This document shows positions 15,081 through 24,726 of a stretch of DNA of 64,000 nucleotides, in pieces (position 1 is the first letter of the stretch; each line of letters starts with the position of its first letter). Made by a program: the position numbers and the translations under genes. The notes below the pieces were generated by a model, which had not been told where the DNA came from, searched no databases, and saw only the letters and a list, made by a program, of their open reading frames with translations. Origin of the DNA: Xenorhabdus budapestensis (GTDB lineage Bacteria; Pseudomonadota; Gammaproteobacteria; Enterobacterales; Enterobacteriaceae); contig NZ_NIBS01000018.1 of the NCBI RefSeq assembly GCF_002632465.1, positions 1 through 64,000 on the forward strand, written 5' to 3'.

Positions 15081-15932
15081 ATGGTGAAAAAGGTTTCAAT
15101 TATTGGACTGGGATGGCTGGGAATGCCATTGGCACAAGCTTTACGGAGGAGTGGTATACAGGTAGTCGGTAGCAAAACAACCCCGGATGGTGTTGAAGCA
15201 GCCTGTATGTGTGGAGTTGACTGTCATTTATTGAATTTGACTCCTGAAATCATCTGTACACCTGATAAGCTTGAACAACTTATGTCAGTTGATGTATTGG
15301 TTTTGACATTGCCTGTCAGCAGAGTTGCAGGAGGTGGGGCAGAGTATGTCAGAGCAATACAGTTACTTGTTGATACTGCTCTCTCGTATTCTGTTCCTCA
15401 TATTATTTTTACCAGTTCAACTTCCGTTTACGGCTCTTCTGTCGGCCATCTCAATGAAGATGCACCATTGTTTCCTGAAACTCAATCTGCTAAGGCATTG
15501 GTTGAGCTGGAAAACTGGTTGCATCAATTACCCAATACATCTGTTGATATCCTGCGTTTGGCGGGTTTGGTAGGTAGTGGTCGTCATGCAGGACGTTTTC
15601 TGGCAGGGCAGAAAGCCATTGCTGGGGGAGAAAATGCAGTTAATTTAGTTCATCAGGATGATGCTATCTCTGCTATTAAGCTCCTTATTCAGCGTTCTGA
15701 AGGAGGCAATATTTATAACTTGTGTGCTCCGGAACATCCCAGAAGATCGGAGTTTTATTCGCAAGCCTGCCGTCAGCTTAATTTGACCCCGCCAGAATTT
15801 TTACAACCGGAAGATGAAGAAATGGAAAATCACGCAGGGAAGTGTAAAACAGTTGATGGGAGCCGCATCTGCCGGGAACTGGGGTTCGAGTATCAGTATC
15901 CAGACCCCGGTAGAATGCCGATGAGCCTGTAA
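15081..15932 (+). CDS. yeeZ: NAD(P)-binding epimerase-like protein YeeZ
   Basis: A 283-residue extended short-chain dehydrogenase/epimerase family protein. The Rossmann motif near the N-terminus is SIIGLGWLGMPLAQAL and the later strand reads IIFTSSTSVYG, the position of the catalytic Ser/Thr region. YeeZ is the neighbour of hisG in E. coli too, on the divergent side, and its substrate is not established. A clear GGGGAG site precedes the ATG. Its TAA abuts the stop codon of gstB on the other strand with no spacer. Confidence 0.9.
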   Translation: MVKKVSIIGLGWLGMPLAQALRRSGIQVVGSKTTPDGVEAACMCGVDCHLLNLTPEIICTPDKLEQLMSVDVLVLTLPVSRVAGGGAEYVRAIQLLVDTALSYSVPHIIFTSSTSVYGSSVGHLNEDAPLFPETQSAKALVELENWLHQLPNTSVDILRLAGLVGSGRHAGRFLAGQKAIAGGENAVNLVHQDDAISAIKLLIQRSEGGNIYNLCAPEHPRRSEFYSQACRQLNLTPPEFLQPEDEEMENHAGKCKTVDGSRICRELGFEYQYPDPGRMPMSL

Positions 15933-16556
15933 TTAGTTTATTTCAATCATAACGATTTTTTGGAACGCTGGTCTTTCAGTCATTAATTGATACCAGCGTT
16001 CTAAGCTTGGCAGCGATGGATGCTCTGTCACGACATTAATCCATAGGTAGACAAAGGGAGCAAGGGCGATATCGGCCATGCCAAATTTATCACCGGAAAG
16101 ATAGGTTTGTTTGCCTAATGTTTCATCAGCAATTTTCAGCAGTTTTTTTATCTCTGCAAATGCTTGAGAGATGATTTTTTGATCGCGTTGTGCTTCTGGA
16201 GTTCTGACAAAGTTTATCATAAGCTGTTTGATTGGAGGAAAGAGATTACAGCCTATCCAATCCATCCATTTTTCGACATTATATTTTTCTTTAATATCAG
16301 TTGGATAAATAATATCTTTGCCAAATTTTTCCGCAATGTAACGAACAATCACATTTGATTCCCACAGAATAAAATCATCATCCTGTAAACATGGAATAAC
16401 ACCATTGGGATTCATGTGCAAATATTTCGGTTCATCAAGTTTGCCAAATTTTCCACCAACATCAATTTGCTGATATGGGATCTTTAATTCTTCCAGACAC
16501 CAAAGAACCTTTTTTACATTTGATGAATTTTTACGGCCCCAGACTGTTAACATCAT
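15933..16556 (-). CDS. gstB: Glutathione S-transferase family protein GstB
   Basis: A 207-residue cytosolic GST close to E. coli GstB (YliJ, 208 residues). The thioredoxin-like N-terminal domain (~1-80) contains VWGRKNSSNVKKVLWCLEEL, MNPNGVIPCL and the glutathione-binding ESNVIVRYIA. The all-helical C-terminal domain includes LSGDKFGMADIALAPF and ends WYQLMTERPAFQKIVMIEI. E. coli GstB acts on bromoacetate-type electrophiles; the same here is inference. It is divergent from dacC, as in E. coli. Confidence 0.88.
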   Translation of the reverse strand: MMLTVWGRKNSSNVKKVLWCLEELKIPYQQIDVGGKFGKLDEPKYLHMNPNGVIPCLQDDDFILWESNVIVRYIAEKFGKDIIYPTDIKEKYNVEKWMDWIGCNLFPPIKQLMINFVRTPEAQRDQKIISQAFAEIKKLLKIADETLGKQTYLSGDKFGMADIALAPFVYLWINVVTEHPSLPSLERWYQLMTERPAFQKIVMIEIN

Positions 16557-16720
16557 TTTTTCCTTAATATCAGGTTGTTCTGAATTATTGATAATATGAC
16601 AATAAATGCATGTGAATGACAGTAAAATCTTTACGTTATTGGATTGGAGTCTTATCTCATAACATCCTATATTAATAGAGGTTTTGTATTTTGGCTGTCA
16701 GAGAAAAAAGGCGGGAGATG

Positions 16721-17926
16721 ATGAAAAAAAGCGGTCAGATAAAGATAATAAAGTCTTTTACGGTGGGGCTGAGTGTTTTTTGGCTGGCAAGTACCAACTT
16801 ATACGCGATAAATGAACCAGCTGAGCCAGAGATTGATGCTAAAGCTTATATTTTGATGGACTATGCCAGTGGAAAAATTCTGGCGTCAAATAACCCTGAT
16901 GAGCGTTTGGATCCTGCGAGTCTGACAAAAATGATGACCAGCTATGTGATTGGGCAGTCGATGAAAGCTGGCAAAATTTCCCAAGAGGATTTGGTCACTG
17001 TCGGAAAGGATGCCTGGGCGACAGGTAATCCGGTGCTTAAAGGGTCATCCCTGATGTTTTTAAAACCTGGAGATAGAGTTAAAGTCATTGATTTAAATCG
17101 TGGTATTGTGATCCAGTCTGGCAATGATGCCAGTATTGCTCTTGCAGATTATGTTGCAGGCAGTCAGGATGCTTTTGTTGATTTAATGAATAAATACTCT
17201 CAATCGCTGGGTTTGACAAATACTCATTTTAAGACTGTTCATGGTTTAGATGCTACCGGGCAGTATAGCACTGCTCGTGATATGGCACTTTTGGGGCAAG
17301 CAATGATCCGTGATGTTCCAGAAGAATATGCACTGAATAAAGAAAAAGAATTCACTTTCAACAAAATCCGCCAGCCTAATCGCAACCGCTTGTTGTGGAA
17401 TCAAAACATGAGTGTGGATGGTATAAAGACAGGCCATACCAGCGGAGCAGGATATAATCTTGTCGCCTCTGCAACAGAAGGCCCAATGCGTTTAATCTCA
17501 GTTGTTCTGGGGGCTTCAAGTGATCGAATTCGTTTTGTGGACAGTGAAAAGCTTCTGGCATGGGGTTTTCGTTTTTATGAAACCAGTATCCCACTTAAGG
17601 CCGATGATGTACTGGTAACCGAAAAAGTGTGGTATGGAACCCGCCCGGAAGTTGCTTTAGGGGTAGAAAAAGATGCGGCAGTTACGGTTTTGCGTGGACA
17701 GTCGGGTAATTTGAAAGCAAGTTTTACACTGAATCAGACACCACTGGAAGCGCCATTGACAAAGAATCAGGTTGTAGGAACGGTTAATTTTATGTTGGAT
17801 GGTAAGGTCATTGAACAACGCCCGCTGGTAGTAAAAGAAGCCGTTGAGGAGGCGGGGTTCTTTGGCCGCATTTGGGATTTTATTGTACTGACCGTCAGCG
17901 GTTGGTTTAACTCAATTTTCAGTTAG
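16721..17926 (+). CDS. dacC: D-alanyl-D-alanine carboxypeptidase DacC (PBP6 type)
   Basis: DacC is a periplasmic low-molecular-weight penicillin-binding protein that trims the terminal D-Ala from peptidoglycan pentapeptides. The three active-site motifs are visible: SLTK (in DPASLTKMM), SGN (in VIQSGNDAS) and KTG (in DGIKTGH). An N-terminal signal peptide runs to about ASTNLYA. The C-terminus ends in an amphipathic membrane anchor ([20 protein letters not shown]). The usable starts are ATG 16718 or 16721; I chose 16721 (401 residues, E. coli 400). The reading from a TTG at 16691 is unlikely. Confidence 0.93.
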   Translation: MKKSGQIKIIKSFTVGLSVFWLASTNLYAINEPAEPEIDAKAYILMDYASGKILASNNPDERLDPASLTKMMTSYVIGQSMKAGKISQEDLVTVGKDAWATGNPVLKGSSLMFLKPGDRVKVIDLNRGIVIQSGNDASIALADYVAGSQDAFVDLMNKYSQSLGLTNTHFKTVHGLDATGQYSTARDMALLGQAMIRDVPEEYALNKEKEFTFNKIRQPNRNRLLWNQNMSVDGIKTGHTSGAGYNLVASATEGPMRLISVVLGASSDRIRFVDSEKLLAWGFRFYETSIPLKADDVLVTEKVWYGTRPEVALGVEKDAAVTVLRGQSGNLKASFTLNQTPLEAPLTKNQVVGTVNFMLDGKVIEQRPLVVKEAVEEAGFFGRIWDFIVLTVSGWFNSIFS

Positions 17927-17978
17927 TGAACGATTAAGTAAAGATATAATAACTTGAAAATAGTTAGAAGTTAAAAAA

Positions 17979-18007
17979 ATGCCAGTCCCCTTTATCGTGG
18001 CTGGCAT
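17979..18007. terminator. Bidirectional terminator between dacC and sdaC
   Basis: An ATGCCAG/CTGGCAT stem is flanked by an A-run on the left and T-rich sequence on the right, between two convergent genes. Confidence 0.8.
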
Positions 18008-18050
18008 TTATTTCAGGGCAGCGACTGTAGAAAGCTGCCTGATATGTTCA

Positions 18051-19355
18051 TTACATCACAGAGTAAACGGCTGCTGAAATAGCAATTGACCCTGTCAAAA
18101 TAACAAAGATATTGCTTGGCTTGCCTGCATATTTGCGCATAGCCGGAACCTTATGAATAGCATACATTGGCATGATGAACAGGATCATGGCAATGATTGG
18201 CCCACCCAGAGATTCAATGATGTTCAGGATACTTGGGTTAAGTGTTGCTATAATCCAAGCACTGATTAGCATGAACAAATTAGTGATACGATTCAGTGTC
18301 TTGTGCTGAATAGTTTTTCCTTGCGTGATCAGTGCTTTGTTAACGATGCCATTAAAGCCTTCACGGGCACCCAGATAGTGACCAAGGAATGACTTGGTAA
18401 TTGCGATAAAGGCAATGAATGGTGCAATGTATTCAATGACTGGAGCATTAAAATGGTTAGCGAGATAAGACAAAATAGTAATGTTCTGTGCTTTAGCTTC
18501 TGCCAGATTTTCAGGTGATAGGCTTAGTACGCAGCTCAAGACGAAGAACATGACTGTCAGTACCATCATAATGTGAGCATAGCCCAGAATGCTTGAACAT
18601 TTTTTCTCCGCATTTTCACCGTACTCTTCACGTTTTGCCACAGCAAATGCAGAGATGATCGGGGAATGGTTGAAAGAGAAAACCATTACTGGGATTGCCA
18701 ACCACAGGGTGAACAATAGGCCATGACTATTGGTTGAAGATACGGCATTTTCCAGCGACAAAGTGTCAAAGATAGCAGTGTTCCAGTGAGGGATTAGATA
18801 CAGAGCCAGAAGCATCAAAACGGTGACAAATGGGAACACTAGGACACTCATTGCTTTGACAATGGCTTGTTCACCGAAACGAACAATGCTCATGACGCCC
18901 AGGATTAATAACAGTGCCAGCAGTGCACGAGGTGGAGCGTCCATATGTAGCTGGTGGATAATAAAACTATCTACTGTATTGGTTAGTGCAACACTATAAA
19001 CCAGCAGGATAGGGTAAATTGCAAAGAAGTACAGAATAGTGATCAAAAAGCCCGCAACTTTACCGAAATGCTCTTCTACCACGCCAGTGATATCTTCGCC
19101 GCTATTTTTGCCGGACAAGACAAAGCGACACATTCCGCGGTGAGCAAAGAATGTCATCGGAAGTGCAAGCAGTGCCATGATGATCAGTGGTATTAACCCG
19201 CCAATACCGGCGTTTATGGGAAGAAACAGAACGCCAGCGCCAATGGCTGTACCATATAATCCCAACATCCATACAGTGTCTGATTTACGCCAGGTAGAGT
19301 AATCGCTTTTGCCGGAAGCAGAGGATGCGATTGAACCTGTTTGAGATGTGTCCAT
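18051..19355 (-). CDS. sdaC: Serine/H+ symporter, SdaC type
   Basis: A 434-residue inner-membrane transporter of the HAAAP family with about eleven hydrophobic helices, very close to E. coli SdaC (429). Matching blocks include WMLGLYGTAIGAGVLFLPIN near the N-terminus, FAIYPILLVYSVALTNTV, FSFNHSPIISAFAVAKREEY, TKSFLGHYLGAREGFNG and PMYAIHKVPAMRKY. E. coli encodes sdaC with the serine deaminase sdaB; here it stands alone. It is inserted between dacC and ybjG, and a 943-bp gene-free stretch lies upstream. Confidence 0.92.
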   Translation of the reverse strand: MDTSQTGSIASSASGKSDYSTWRKSDTVWMLGLYGTAIGAGVLFLPINAGIGGLIPLIIMALLALPMTFFAHRGMCRFVLSGKNSGEDITGVVEEHFGKVAGFLITILYFFAIYPILLVYSVALTNTVDSFIIHQLHMDAPPRALLALLLILGVMSIVRFGEQAIVKAMSVLVFPFVTVLMLLALYLIPHWNTAIFDTLSLENAVSSTNSHGLLFTLWLAIPVMVFSFNHSPIISAFAVAKREEYGENAEKKCSSILGYAHIMMVLTVMFFVLSCVLSLSPENLAEAKAQNITILSYLANHFNAPVIEYIAPFIAFIAITKSFLGHYLGAREGFNGIVNKALITQGKTIQHKTLNRITNLFMLISAWIIATLNPSILNIIESLGGPIIAMILFIMPMYAIHKVPAMRKYAGKPSNIFVILTGSIAISAAVYSVM

Positions 19356-20298
19356 AAATATCTCCGAAAAAACGCGATAAAGTAAAATTTAAAAACTGCT
19401 AAACCCGCACATTAATAAAATGCGCGAATTGGATTCGTTATAATGAGTAATAAATTGTCAGATATTGTTCTGATGTTTATTTAAACACTTTTATTTCTAT
19501 ACAAATAATATTGCCTAAAATACGGTCATCTTAAGCAGAGGATTCGAGATCCAGTTTAGTTCTATTTTTTGATGCTTAAATCAAAAAAGCTTAACCACAT
19601 ACTTTTGATAGGGGAAATATAATTATTTTTAGTAAAATGTACCGTGATCGCTCTCGCAATTGTAAGATTTATATCATAAAGTTAGTATGTTATGAATTTT
19701 TATGATGATGTTAATTAAATATTAAAATAAAATGCATCCATAAAAAGTGGATAATAAATATCATCAGTTGAATTTTAACATTCTGTGTTTGTTCTACTAT
19801 TCCTGATTTTTCATTCAAGTGTTAATATATTATTTTTTCATGAGGGATTCCAGTCCCAGATTAATATAACTTTTATCTCTTTAGCTATAAATTCCTTCCC
19901 CTTTATTTCACTGTATCATTATGAAATAACAGTAAAATAATAGTGTCTTTTATTTTGGTTTAAAATGTGTGCTGTATGATTGGGATTTTGATTTCATTAA
20001 TGTTATGAATTAATAATCTTCTTGATGTTAAAAAAACATTGAATGAAAAAAAATCAAACAAGGTTTGATTTGTAAAGAAAGAGTAATCTTATTACGGTTA
20101 TGAAATGTTGTATATAGCGTAAGTGTTTTATACCGATTGCTGATTTATTTGTTTTTTAGATAACCCAGAGGCTTGGTTAAATGAGAAGTTATTGTGTTCA
20201 GCCACACTCACTTTTTTAATCATAGTCCCCCCCAGTTACAATGTTTTAATTTTCTGGGGGAATCCATTTTCTATTGCTTGCTATGTTGAGTGCTTGAT
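19356..20298. other. Gene-free AT-rich interval
   Basis: No convincing frame, RNA gene or repeat family was seen in this 943-bp stretch. It must carry the sdaC promoter at its left end. The only structure found is the inverted repeat at 20226-20261. Confidence 0.6.
20226..20261. repeat. Inverted repeat downstream of ybjG
   Basis: TCCCCC(CC)AG pairs with CTGGGGGA across an 18-nt loop. It lies about 40 bp after the ybjG stop codon but has no T-run on either strand, so it is a poor rho-independent terminator. The ends loosely recall the tips of ERIC elements (CCCCAG...CTGGGGGATTC), but the interior does not match. Confidence 0.5.
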
Positions 20299-20907
20299 TT
20301 AACTTTGTATCCAACCTCTTCTGATTAAAAAGGCACAGCAGAATTGGTAAAGGTAGGTTAGTTTGCTTTGCAAACATGCTCCATACAGGTGCCAGAATAT
20401 TTGGGAAAATGCACATCCCATAAGGCTGACCAAAAATGCGCCAAGCATATCAATTGGCCAGTGAACTCCGACATAGACTCTGGCCCAGGCAATAGCGCAG
20501 GCAATAACCGTCAGGCAAAAACCTGACCAGATGCGGTGCCAGAAGATAAATGCTAATGCGAAAGTAAACACAGCTGTACCGTGATTACTGGGGAAAGAAA
20601 CTGTTGGCGCATGAGCAAGAAAATTATGGCCAACACCTTCAACAAAAGGGCGTACATGAGGAACCAGCATTCCAATGATTGCTGAAACCGTCATTGCAAA
20701 GGCAAAGGCAATACAAGATTTGCTGACAACAATGCGCTGGTGTGAGATAGCTTCTTTTTTCCCCCAAAGCCAGCAAATTGCTAAGGTGGTGGGGTAAATA
20801 TACACCATATATTTTGCAACAAAGATTGAAAACATGATCATGCCTGGTGATGAATCTGGTGTAGCATTGATAAGAGTAAATAAATCGTGGTTCAGTTGTT
20901 CTAGCAA
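20299..20907 (-). CDS. ybjG: Undecaprenyl-diphosphatase YbjG (PAP2 family)
   Basis: YbjG dephosphorylates undecaprenyl pyrophosphate to recycle the lipid carrier for peptidoglycan and other envelope polymers. The three PAP2 phosphatase motifs are visible: PHVRPF, SFPSNHGTAVF and ARVYVGVHWPIDML. About five transmembrane helices fit the family. Homology with E. coli (198 residues, start MLENLN) favours a TTG start at 20907 (MLEQLNHDLF) with GAGG 6 nt upstream, giving 202 residues; the ATG seven codons earlier lies before any ribosome-binding site. Confidence 0.9.
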   Translation of the reverse strand: MLEQLNHDLFTLINATPDSSPGMIMFSIFVAKYMVYIYPTTLAICWLWGKKEAISHQRIVVSKSCIAFAFAMTVSAIIGMLVPHVRPFVEGVGHNFLAHAPTVSFPSNHGTAVFTFALAFIFWHRIWSGFCLTVIACAIAWARVYVGVHWPIDMLGAFLVSLMGCAFSQIFWHLYGACLQSKLTYLYQFCCAFLIRRGWIQS

Positions 20908-21126
20908 AATGAGCCTCACACAGCGCATTGAAGTAAAAATATGATAATGTGCTTTTTATCAAATATTGTGCAAAACAGTAATTTTATCATGTGGCTTAGT
21001 AAAGAGATATCGCCTTAATTCGTCATATTGTTTAATACTGATTAAATTTGAGGTGAGTAAATAATGTATTGATAAGCGCAGGGCAGGATACTCCTTAGGC
21101 GTGCTTTTTTCCTTTCCGGTATAAAC

Positions 21127-21204
21127 AAAAAACCCGATAGTCTTTAACCAAAGGGGATGACCATCGGGCTCCTCAATATGGGGACATCAAAGAAAAGCAG
21201 TGGC
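21127..21204 (-). ncRNA. rybB: Small regulatory RNA RybB
   Basis: The minus strand from 21204 starts GCCACTGCTTTTCTTTGATG and continues TCCCCAT, matching the conserved 5' seed of RybB. It ends at a terminator whose stem pairs CCCGAT with ATCGGG, followed by T6. The length of about 78 nt equals the E. coli RNA (79 nt). RybB is an Hfq-dependent sRNA that represses outer-membrane porin mRNAs during sigma-E stress. In E. coli it also lies between ybjG and grxA in the wider order, so synteny supports the call. Confidence 0.95.
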
Positions 21205-21209
21205 ACTAA

Positions 21210-21237
21210 TTGAGACTGTGTGAAAACATGAAAGTTC
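21210..21237 (-). promoter_or_regulatory. Sigma-E promoter of rybB
   Basis: On the minus strand a -35 element GAACTT (21237-21232) is followed by a 16-nt spacer and a -10 element TCTCAA (21215-21210). The RNA start at 21204 lies 5 nt further on. This matches the sigma-E pattern (GGAACTT and TCTRA). Confidence 0.85.
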
Positions 21238-21377
21238 TCGATATCGAAAAAAATTACAGAATTTTTTTAGTGCGGCAGTAGTTTGAGCTGTATGGGTTGG
21301 AATTTTGTGGAATATTTAGGCGTATACCGCTATTCAGAAAGAGAATTTTTCTTTCACCTAAATAGCGGATAATATGA

Positions 21378-21641
21378 TTATTTGTACAGTTCTAGGTTTT
21401 CTTTGGCGTAGTCTTCAAAATCTGTACAACCGCCAATGTGTTTTTCATCAATGAAAATTTGAGGAACCGTCTCAACAGGCTTACCTACTGTTTTTGATAA
21501 GTCGTCTTTGGTGATGCCTTCTGCCCAGATATCAACATAGCGGTAGTCAAAATCTTCGCGCTCTGTTTTTAATTTTTCAGCCAACTCTTTAGCTCGGACG
21601 CAGTATGGGCAACCAGGACGACCAAAAATGACTGTGTACAT
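21378..21641 (-). CDS. grxA: Glutaredoxin 1
   Basis: GrxA is a dithiol glutaredoxin that uses glutathione to reduce disulfides such as those in ribonucleotide reductase. It is 87 residues. The active-site CPYC is in GRPGCPYCVRAKEL, the cis-Pro in ETVPQIFID, and the GG-C element IGGCTDFEDY follows. It is monocistronic, with rybB downstream on the same strand. A weak OxyR-like spacing of ATAG/CTAT elements upstream was judged too poor to call. Confidence 0.97.
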   Translation of the reverse strand: MYTVIFGRPGCPYCVRAKELAEKLKTEREDFDYRYVDIWAEGITKDDLSKTVGKPVETVPQIFIDEKHIGGCTDFEDYAKENLELYK

Positions 21642-21901
21642 ATAAACTCCTTATTGGTAATAATCATGGACTACATAGATATGTCATCTTGGGTTACTAT
21701 GCCTGTAAGCGTGGGTAAAAAAAAGCAGGAATTTCATTTCGTTTTAATCAATCCCGCCAATTATACCTCGTGGATTTCAAAATGTAGCCAACAAAGGAGG
21801 CAACTTGAAAGACGAAGGATATAGCAGATATTTATGTATGATAGCCTGATGAAACGGTTAAAAAAGCATCTCACATATCAGATTTGGAAGGTAGTCAACA
21901 A

Positions 21902-22213
21902 ATGAAGAAAAGTACATCAAAAGAGATGCGTTCGTTGGCTGATATGCCAAAGCTGGTTATTTTATTAGAAATATTGGGAATTGGGTTGTTGGCTTTAGTC
22001 TATTTGTCGATAACTGGTAGTATAATTCTATCGCCTTTATTAATGACGACAGAAGCACACATTGCTATGATCTTATTGGGTATTGGTTGTTTGATACCCG
22101 CAGCTATCCATATTATCTGGCGTGCGATCTATAATCTTTCTTTCTTAGGAATTGATCATAAGAAAGCAGGTAGAAATCATCAGATTGACTCTGATGAAGA
22201 AAAAACAAAATAG
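21902..22213 (+). CDS. ybjC: Inner-membrane protein YbjC (DUF1418)
   Basis: A 103-residue protein with two hydrophobic helices (LVILLEILGIGLLALVYL and MILLGIGCLIPAAIHIIW) and a charged C-terminal tail, matching the E. coli YbjC layout. The ATG at 21902 follows GGAAGG by ten bases; a TTG at 21884 is less likely, and the ATG at residue 7 of this frame (MRSLADMPKL) is a further option. In E. coli ybjC is followed by nfsA and rimK, both absent here. Function unknown. Confidence 0.75.
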   Translation: MKKSTSKEMRSLADMPKLVILLEILGIGLLALVYLSITGSIILSPLLMTTEAHIAMILLGIGCLIPAAIHIIWRAIYNLSFLGIDHKKAGRNHQIDSDEEKTK

Positions 22214-22293
22214 GTTAACGATTTCATGTTGCTATCCTAGTCGTGTTTTCTGAAGGTAGCATATGTCACTTTTAGTCATATGAGGTTGATTCA

Positions 22294-22791
22294 ATGGATT
22301 CTATGGTTATCCCAAATTTAGCAACATTACGTAATTGGCTTGATAAACTCAAAATCTCTTATTTTGAGAATGAAGCAAGTCCAGTATTACATTTGCCTCA
22401 TATGCAGAACATTGATGGCTTGTTTGATGCCAAGCTTGATCTGTTAGGGGATGTTGTCTTTTTCTCCGCTTTGGCGGAAGTCAGGCCAACTGCGATTATT
22501 CCATTAGTGGCAAATTTGAGTCAGATTAATGCCAGTTCCCTTACTGTTAAGGCATTTCTTGATGTTCAGGATGAAAATTTACCCAAGTTGATTGTTTGTC
22601 AGGCGTTTCCTATCGCTGCTGGTATGACTTTCCAACAATTTTCTCATTTTCTGAAGCAGAGTGAGGAACAAATTGCTAATGTGATCTTTGAAGTTCACAG
22701 TAATAATTTCCTTTATGTTAATAGTGATATGGAAAGTGAAATGGAAGTGGAAGATGAAGAATTACAAACTTCGACGTTTACCTTGCACTAA
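22294..22791 (+). CDS. ybjN: YbjN family protein
   Basis: A 165-residue cytoplasmic protein, strongly similar to E. coli YbjN (158). Characteristic segments are ALHLPHMQN-like VLHLPHMQNIDGLFDAKLDL, AEVRPTAIIPL, INASSLTVKAFLD and FLKQSEEQIANVIFE. The fold is related to type III secretion chaperones. In E. coli YbjN overexpression affects motility, exopolysaccharide and stress genes; its mechanism is not established. Confidence 0.9.
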   Translation: MDSMVIPNLATLRNWLDKLKISYFENEASPVLHLPHMQNIDGLFDAKLDLLGDVVFFSALAEVRPTAIIPLVANLSQINASSLTVKAFLDVQDENLPKLIVCQAFPIAAGMTFQQFSHFLKQSEEQIANVIFEVHSNNFLYVNSDMESEMEVEDEELQTSTFTLH

Positions 22792-22815
22792 TATTTTTTA
22801 ATGTGGTTTTTTACA

Positions 22816-23949
22816 ATGCAATGTGTGCAGTATACTGCGGGGCATTGTCACTCCTGCCAGTGGCTTGATAAGTCCTATTTAAAACAATTATCTGATAAAC
22901 AAGAACATTTACAACAACTTTTACAAGAATCATCAATAACGTGCTGGCAGCCTCCTGTTGCCAGTCAACTTACTGAGTTTCGTAATAAAGCTAAAATGGT
23001 AGTGAGTGGCAGTGTTGAACGTCCGCTACTTGGGATGTTGCATCGGGATGGCAGGGCAGTCGATCTTTGCGATTGTCCTTTGTATCCACAACACTTTCAA
23101 TCAGTATTCGAAGTAATAAAAGTATTTATTGCTAAAGCGGGATTAGTTCCATACAACGTTGCGCGTAAAAGAGGTGAGCTCAAATATATTTTATTGACCG
23201 AAAGTCGTGCTAACAGAGAAATGATGCTGAGGTTTGTGCTGCGTTCAGAAACCAAATTGGAACAGCTAAAACGTGCTTTACCGTGGTTACAAGAACAATT
23301 ACCACAATTGGTGGTGATTTCCGCAAATATTCAGTTTGTCCATATGGCGATCCTGGAAAGTGAAAAAGAGATAATTCTTACTGAAAAGAAAATGTTACAG
23401 GATAATTTTAATAATATTCCGTTGTACATTCGTCCCCGTAGCTTTTTCCAGACTAATCCCGATATTGCTTCACTATTATATGCGACTGCCGGGCAGTGGG
23501 TCAGGGAATTAAATATAAACAGTATGTGGGATCTGTTTTGTGGTGCAGGTGGTTTTGGTCTGCATTGTGCAGATAAAGAGACAAGGCTGACTGGTATTGA
23601 AATCAGTGAGGAAGCCATTGATTGTGCCAAGAACTCGGCTAATAGCCTTGGACTTAAACATGTTGAGTTTCAGGCACTGGATTCTACACGTTTTGCTCTT
23701 GATAAATCTCAGATCCCTGAGTTGGTGTTGGTTAATCCTCCACGCAGGGGAATTGGTAAGGAGCTTTGCCAATATCTTAATCGGATGGCTCCTAAATTTA
23801 TTCTTTATTCAAGCTGTAATGCTGAGACTATGGCAAAAGATATCACTATGCTCGGACGATACCGAATAGAGAAAGTACAATTATTCGATATGTTCCCCCA
23901 TACAGAGCATTATGAAACGCTGGCATTATTAGTTATTGATGGCAATTAA
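22816..23949 (+). CDS. rlmC: 23S rRNA (uracil-747-C5)-methyltransferase
   Basis: RlmC (RumB) is an iron-sulfur SAM-dependent methyltransferase modifying U747 of 23S rRNA. Cluster cysteines lie near the N-terminus ([16 protein letters not shown]) and in DLCDCPLYP. The SAM site reads [16 protein letters not shown], and the catalytic motifs [12 protein letters not shown] and [12 protein letters not shown] follow. The start MQC at 22816 (377 residues, E. coli 375) fits homology; the ATG at 22801 adds five residues without a better ribosome-binding site. E. coli carries potFGHI upstream; these are absent. Confidence 0.95.
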   Translation: MQCVQYTAGHCHSCQWLDKSYLKQLSDKQEHLQQLLQESSITCWQPPVASQLTEFRNKAKMVVSGSVERPLLGMLHRDGRAVDLCDCPLYPQHFQSVFEVIKVFIAKAGLVPYNVARKRGELKYILLTESRANREMMLRFVLRSETKLEQLKRALPWLQEQLPQLVVISANIQFVHMAILESEKEIILTEKKMLQDNFNNIPLYIRPRSFFQTNPDIASLLYATAGQWVRELNINSMWDLFCGAGGFGLHCADKETRLTGIEISEEAIDCAKNSANSLGLKHVEFQALDSTRFALDKSQIPELVLVNPPRRGIGKELCQYLNRMAPKFILYSSCNAETMAKDITMLGRYRIEKVQLFDMFPHTEHYETLALLVIDGN

Positions 23950-23965
23950 CCGGAACGAGGGATAT

Positions 23966-24030
23966 TTCCATTGTTGATAACAATGTGTTGGTAATAATTT
24001 ACTAGTAACAAATAGCAATCAACAATGGAA
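23966..24030. terminator. Perfect 13-bp inverted repeat between convergent rlmC and artM
   Basis: TTCCATTGTTGAT (23966-23978) pairs exactly with ATCAACAATGGAA (24018-24030). It sits between two convergent genes and could end both transcripts, though there is no long T-run and the 39-nt loop is large. Confidence 0.55.
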
Positions 24031-24057
24031 GCGAAAATAACAATAATGCAGATAATT

Positions 24058-24726
24058 TTAATTACGTTGCTCAAATAATAAGGTGCGTCGTTCAATCAGA
24101 CGCATGAGTAGTGTTAAAAGGCCATTTATACAAAGATAAATAATACCTGCGGCAACAAATACTGTTGCATCATAGCTGCGGCCAAACTGGAGTTGGCTGT
24201 ATCCCATTATATCCAGCAGTGTTATCGTACTAGCCAATGAAGTGCTTTTGAAAATTAATACAACTTCATTTGAATAGGAAGAAAGTGCTCTTTTGAAGGC
24301 ATAAGGTAATAGAATGCGCATGGAATGTGCTTTTGACATCCCAAGCGCGTCGCAGGATTGCCATTGTCCGGCAGGGATCGCTTTAACCGCACCGTAAAAA
24401 AGTTGAGTCGAATATGCTGCACTATTTAATGCCAATGTCACCATAGCACAAAGCCACGGTTCGGACATGAGTTGCCACAACCACGGATATGCTTTCAGTG
24501 ACGGAAATTGGCCTGGGCCGTAGTAAATCAAAAAGAATTGCACGAGCAAGGGTGTTCCGGTAAACAGTGTGATGTAGCCTTTCACCAATTGCGATAATAT
24601 CGGCAGTTTCATCGTCAGAATAGCAGTCAAGATGACAGACGTCATAAATGCTACCAGCAATGCGGTAACAGTCAGGCTTAGGCTGGTTTGTAAACCTGGC
24701 AAAATATCCTTTATATACTCAAACAT
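24058..24726 (-). CDS. artM: Arginine ABC transporter permease ArtM
   Basis: One of two inner-membrane permeases of the arginine importer. It is 222 residues from ATG 24726 ([19 protein letters not shown]), equal to E. coli. The EAA-type loop for the ATPase contact is [20 protein letters not shown] and the polar block [21 protein letters not shown] is family-typical. The start overlaps the artQ stop by 8 nt (ATGTTTGA), so the two are co-translated. Confidence 0.96.
   Translation of the reverse strand: MFEYIKDILPGLQTSLSLTVTALLVAFMTSVILTAILTMKLPILSQLVKGYITLFTGTPLLVQFFLIYYGPGQFPSLKAYPWLWQLMSEPWLCAMVTLALNSAAYSTQLFYGAVKAIPAGQWQSCDALGMSKAHSMRILLPYAFKRALSSYSNEVVLIFKSTSLASTITLLDIMGYSQLQFGRSYDATVFVAAGIIYLCINGLLTLLMRLIERRTLLFEQRN

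Noticed and set aside
20226-20261. ERIC element
   Set aside because: Only the outer CCCCAG/CTGGGG ends agree. The interior and the usual 127-bp length are missing.
21675-21700. OxyR-like site upstream of grxA
   Set aside because: ATAG-N7-ATCT-N7-CTAT fits only two of four expected tetranucleotides. E. coli grxA is OxyR-controlled, but this match is too weak to list as a feature.
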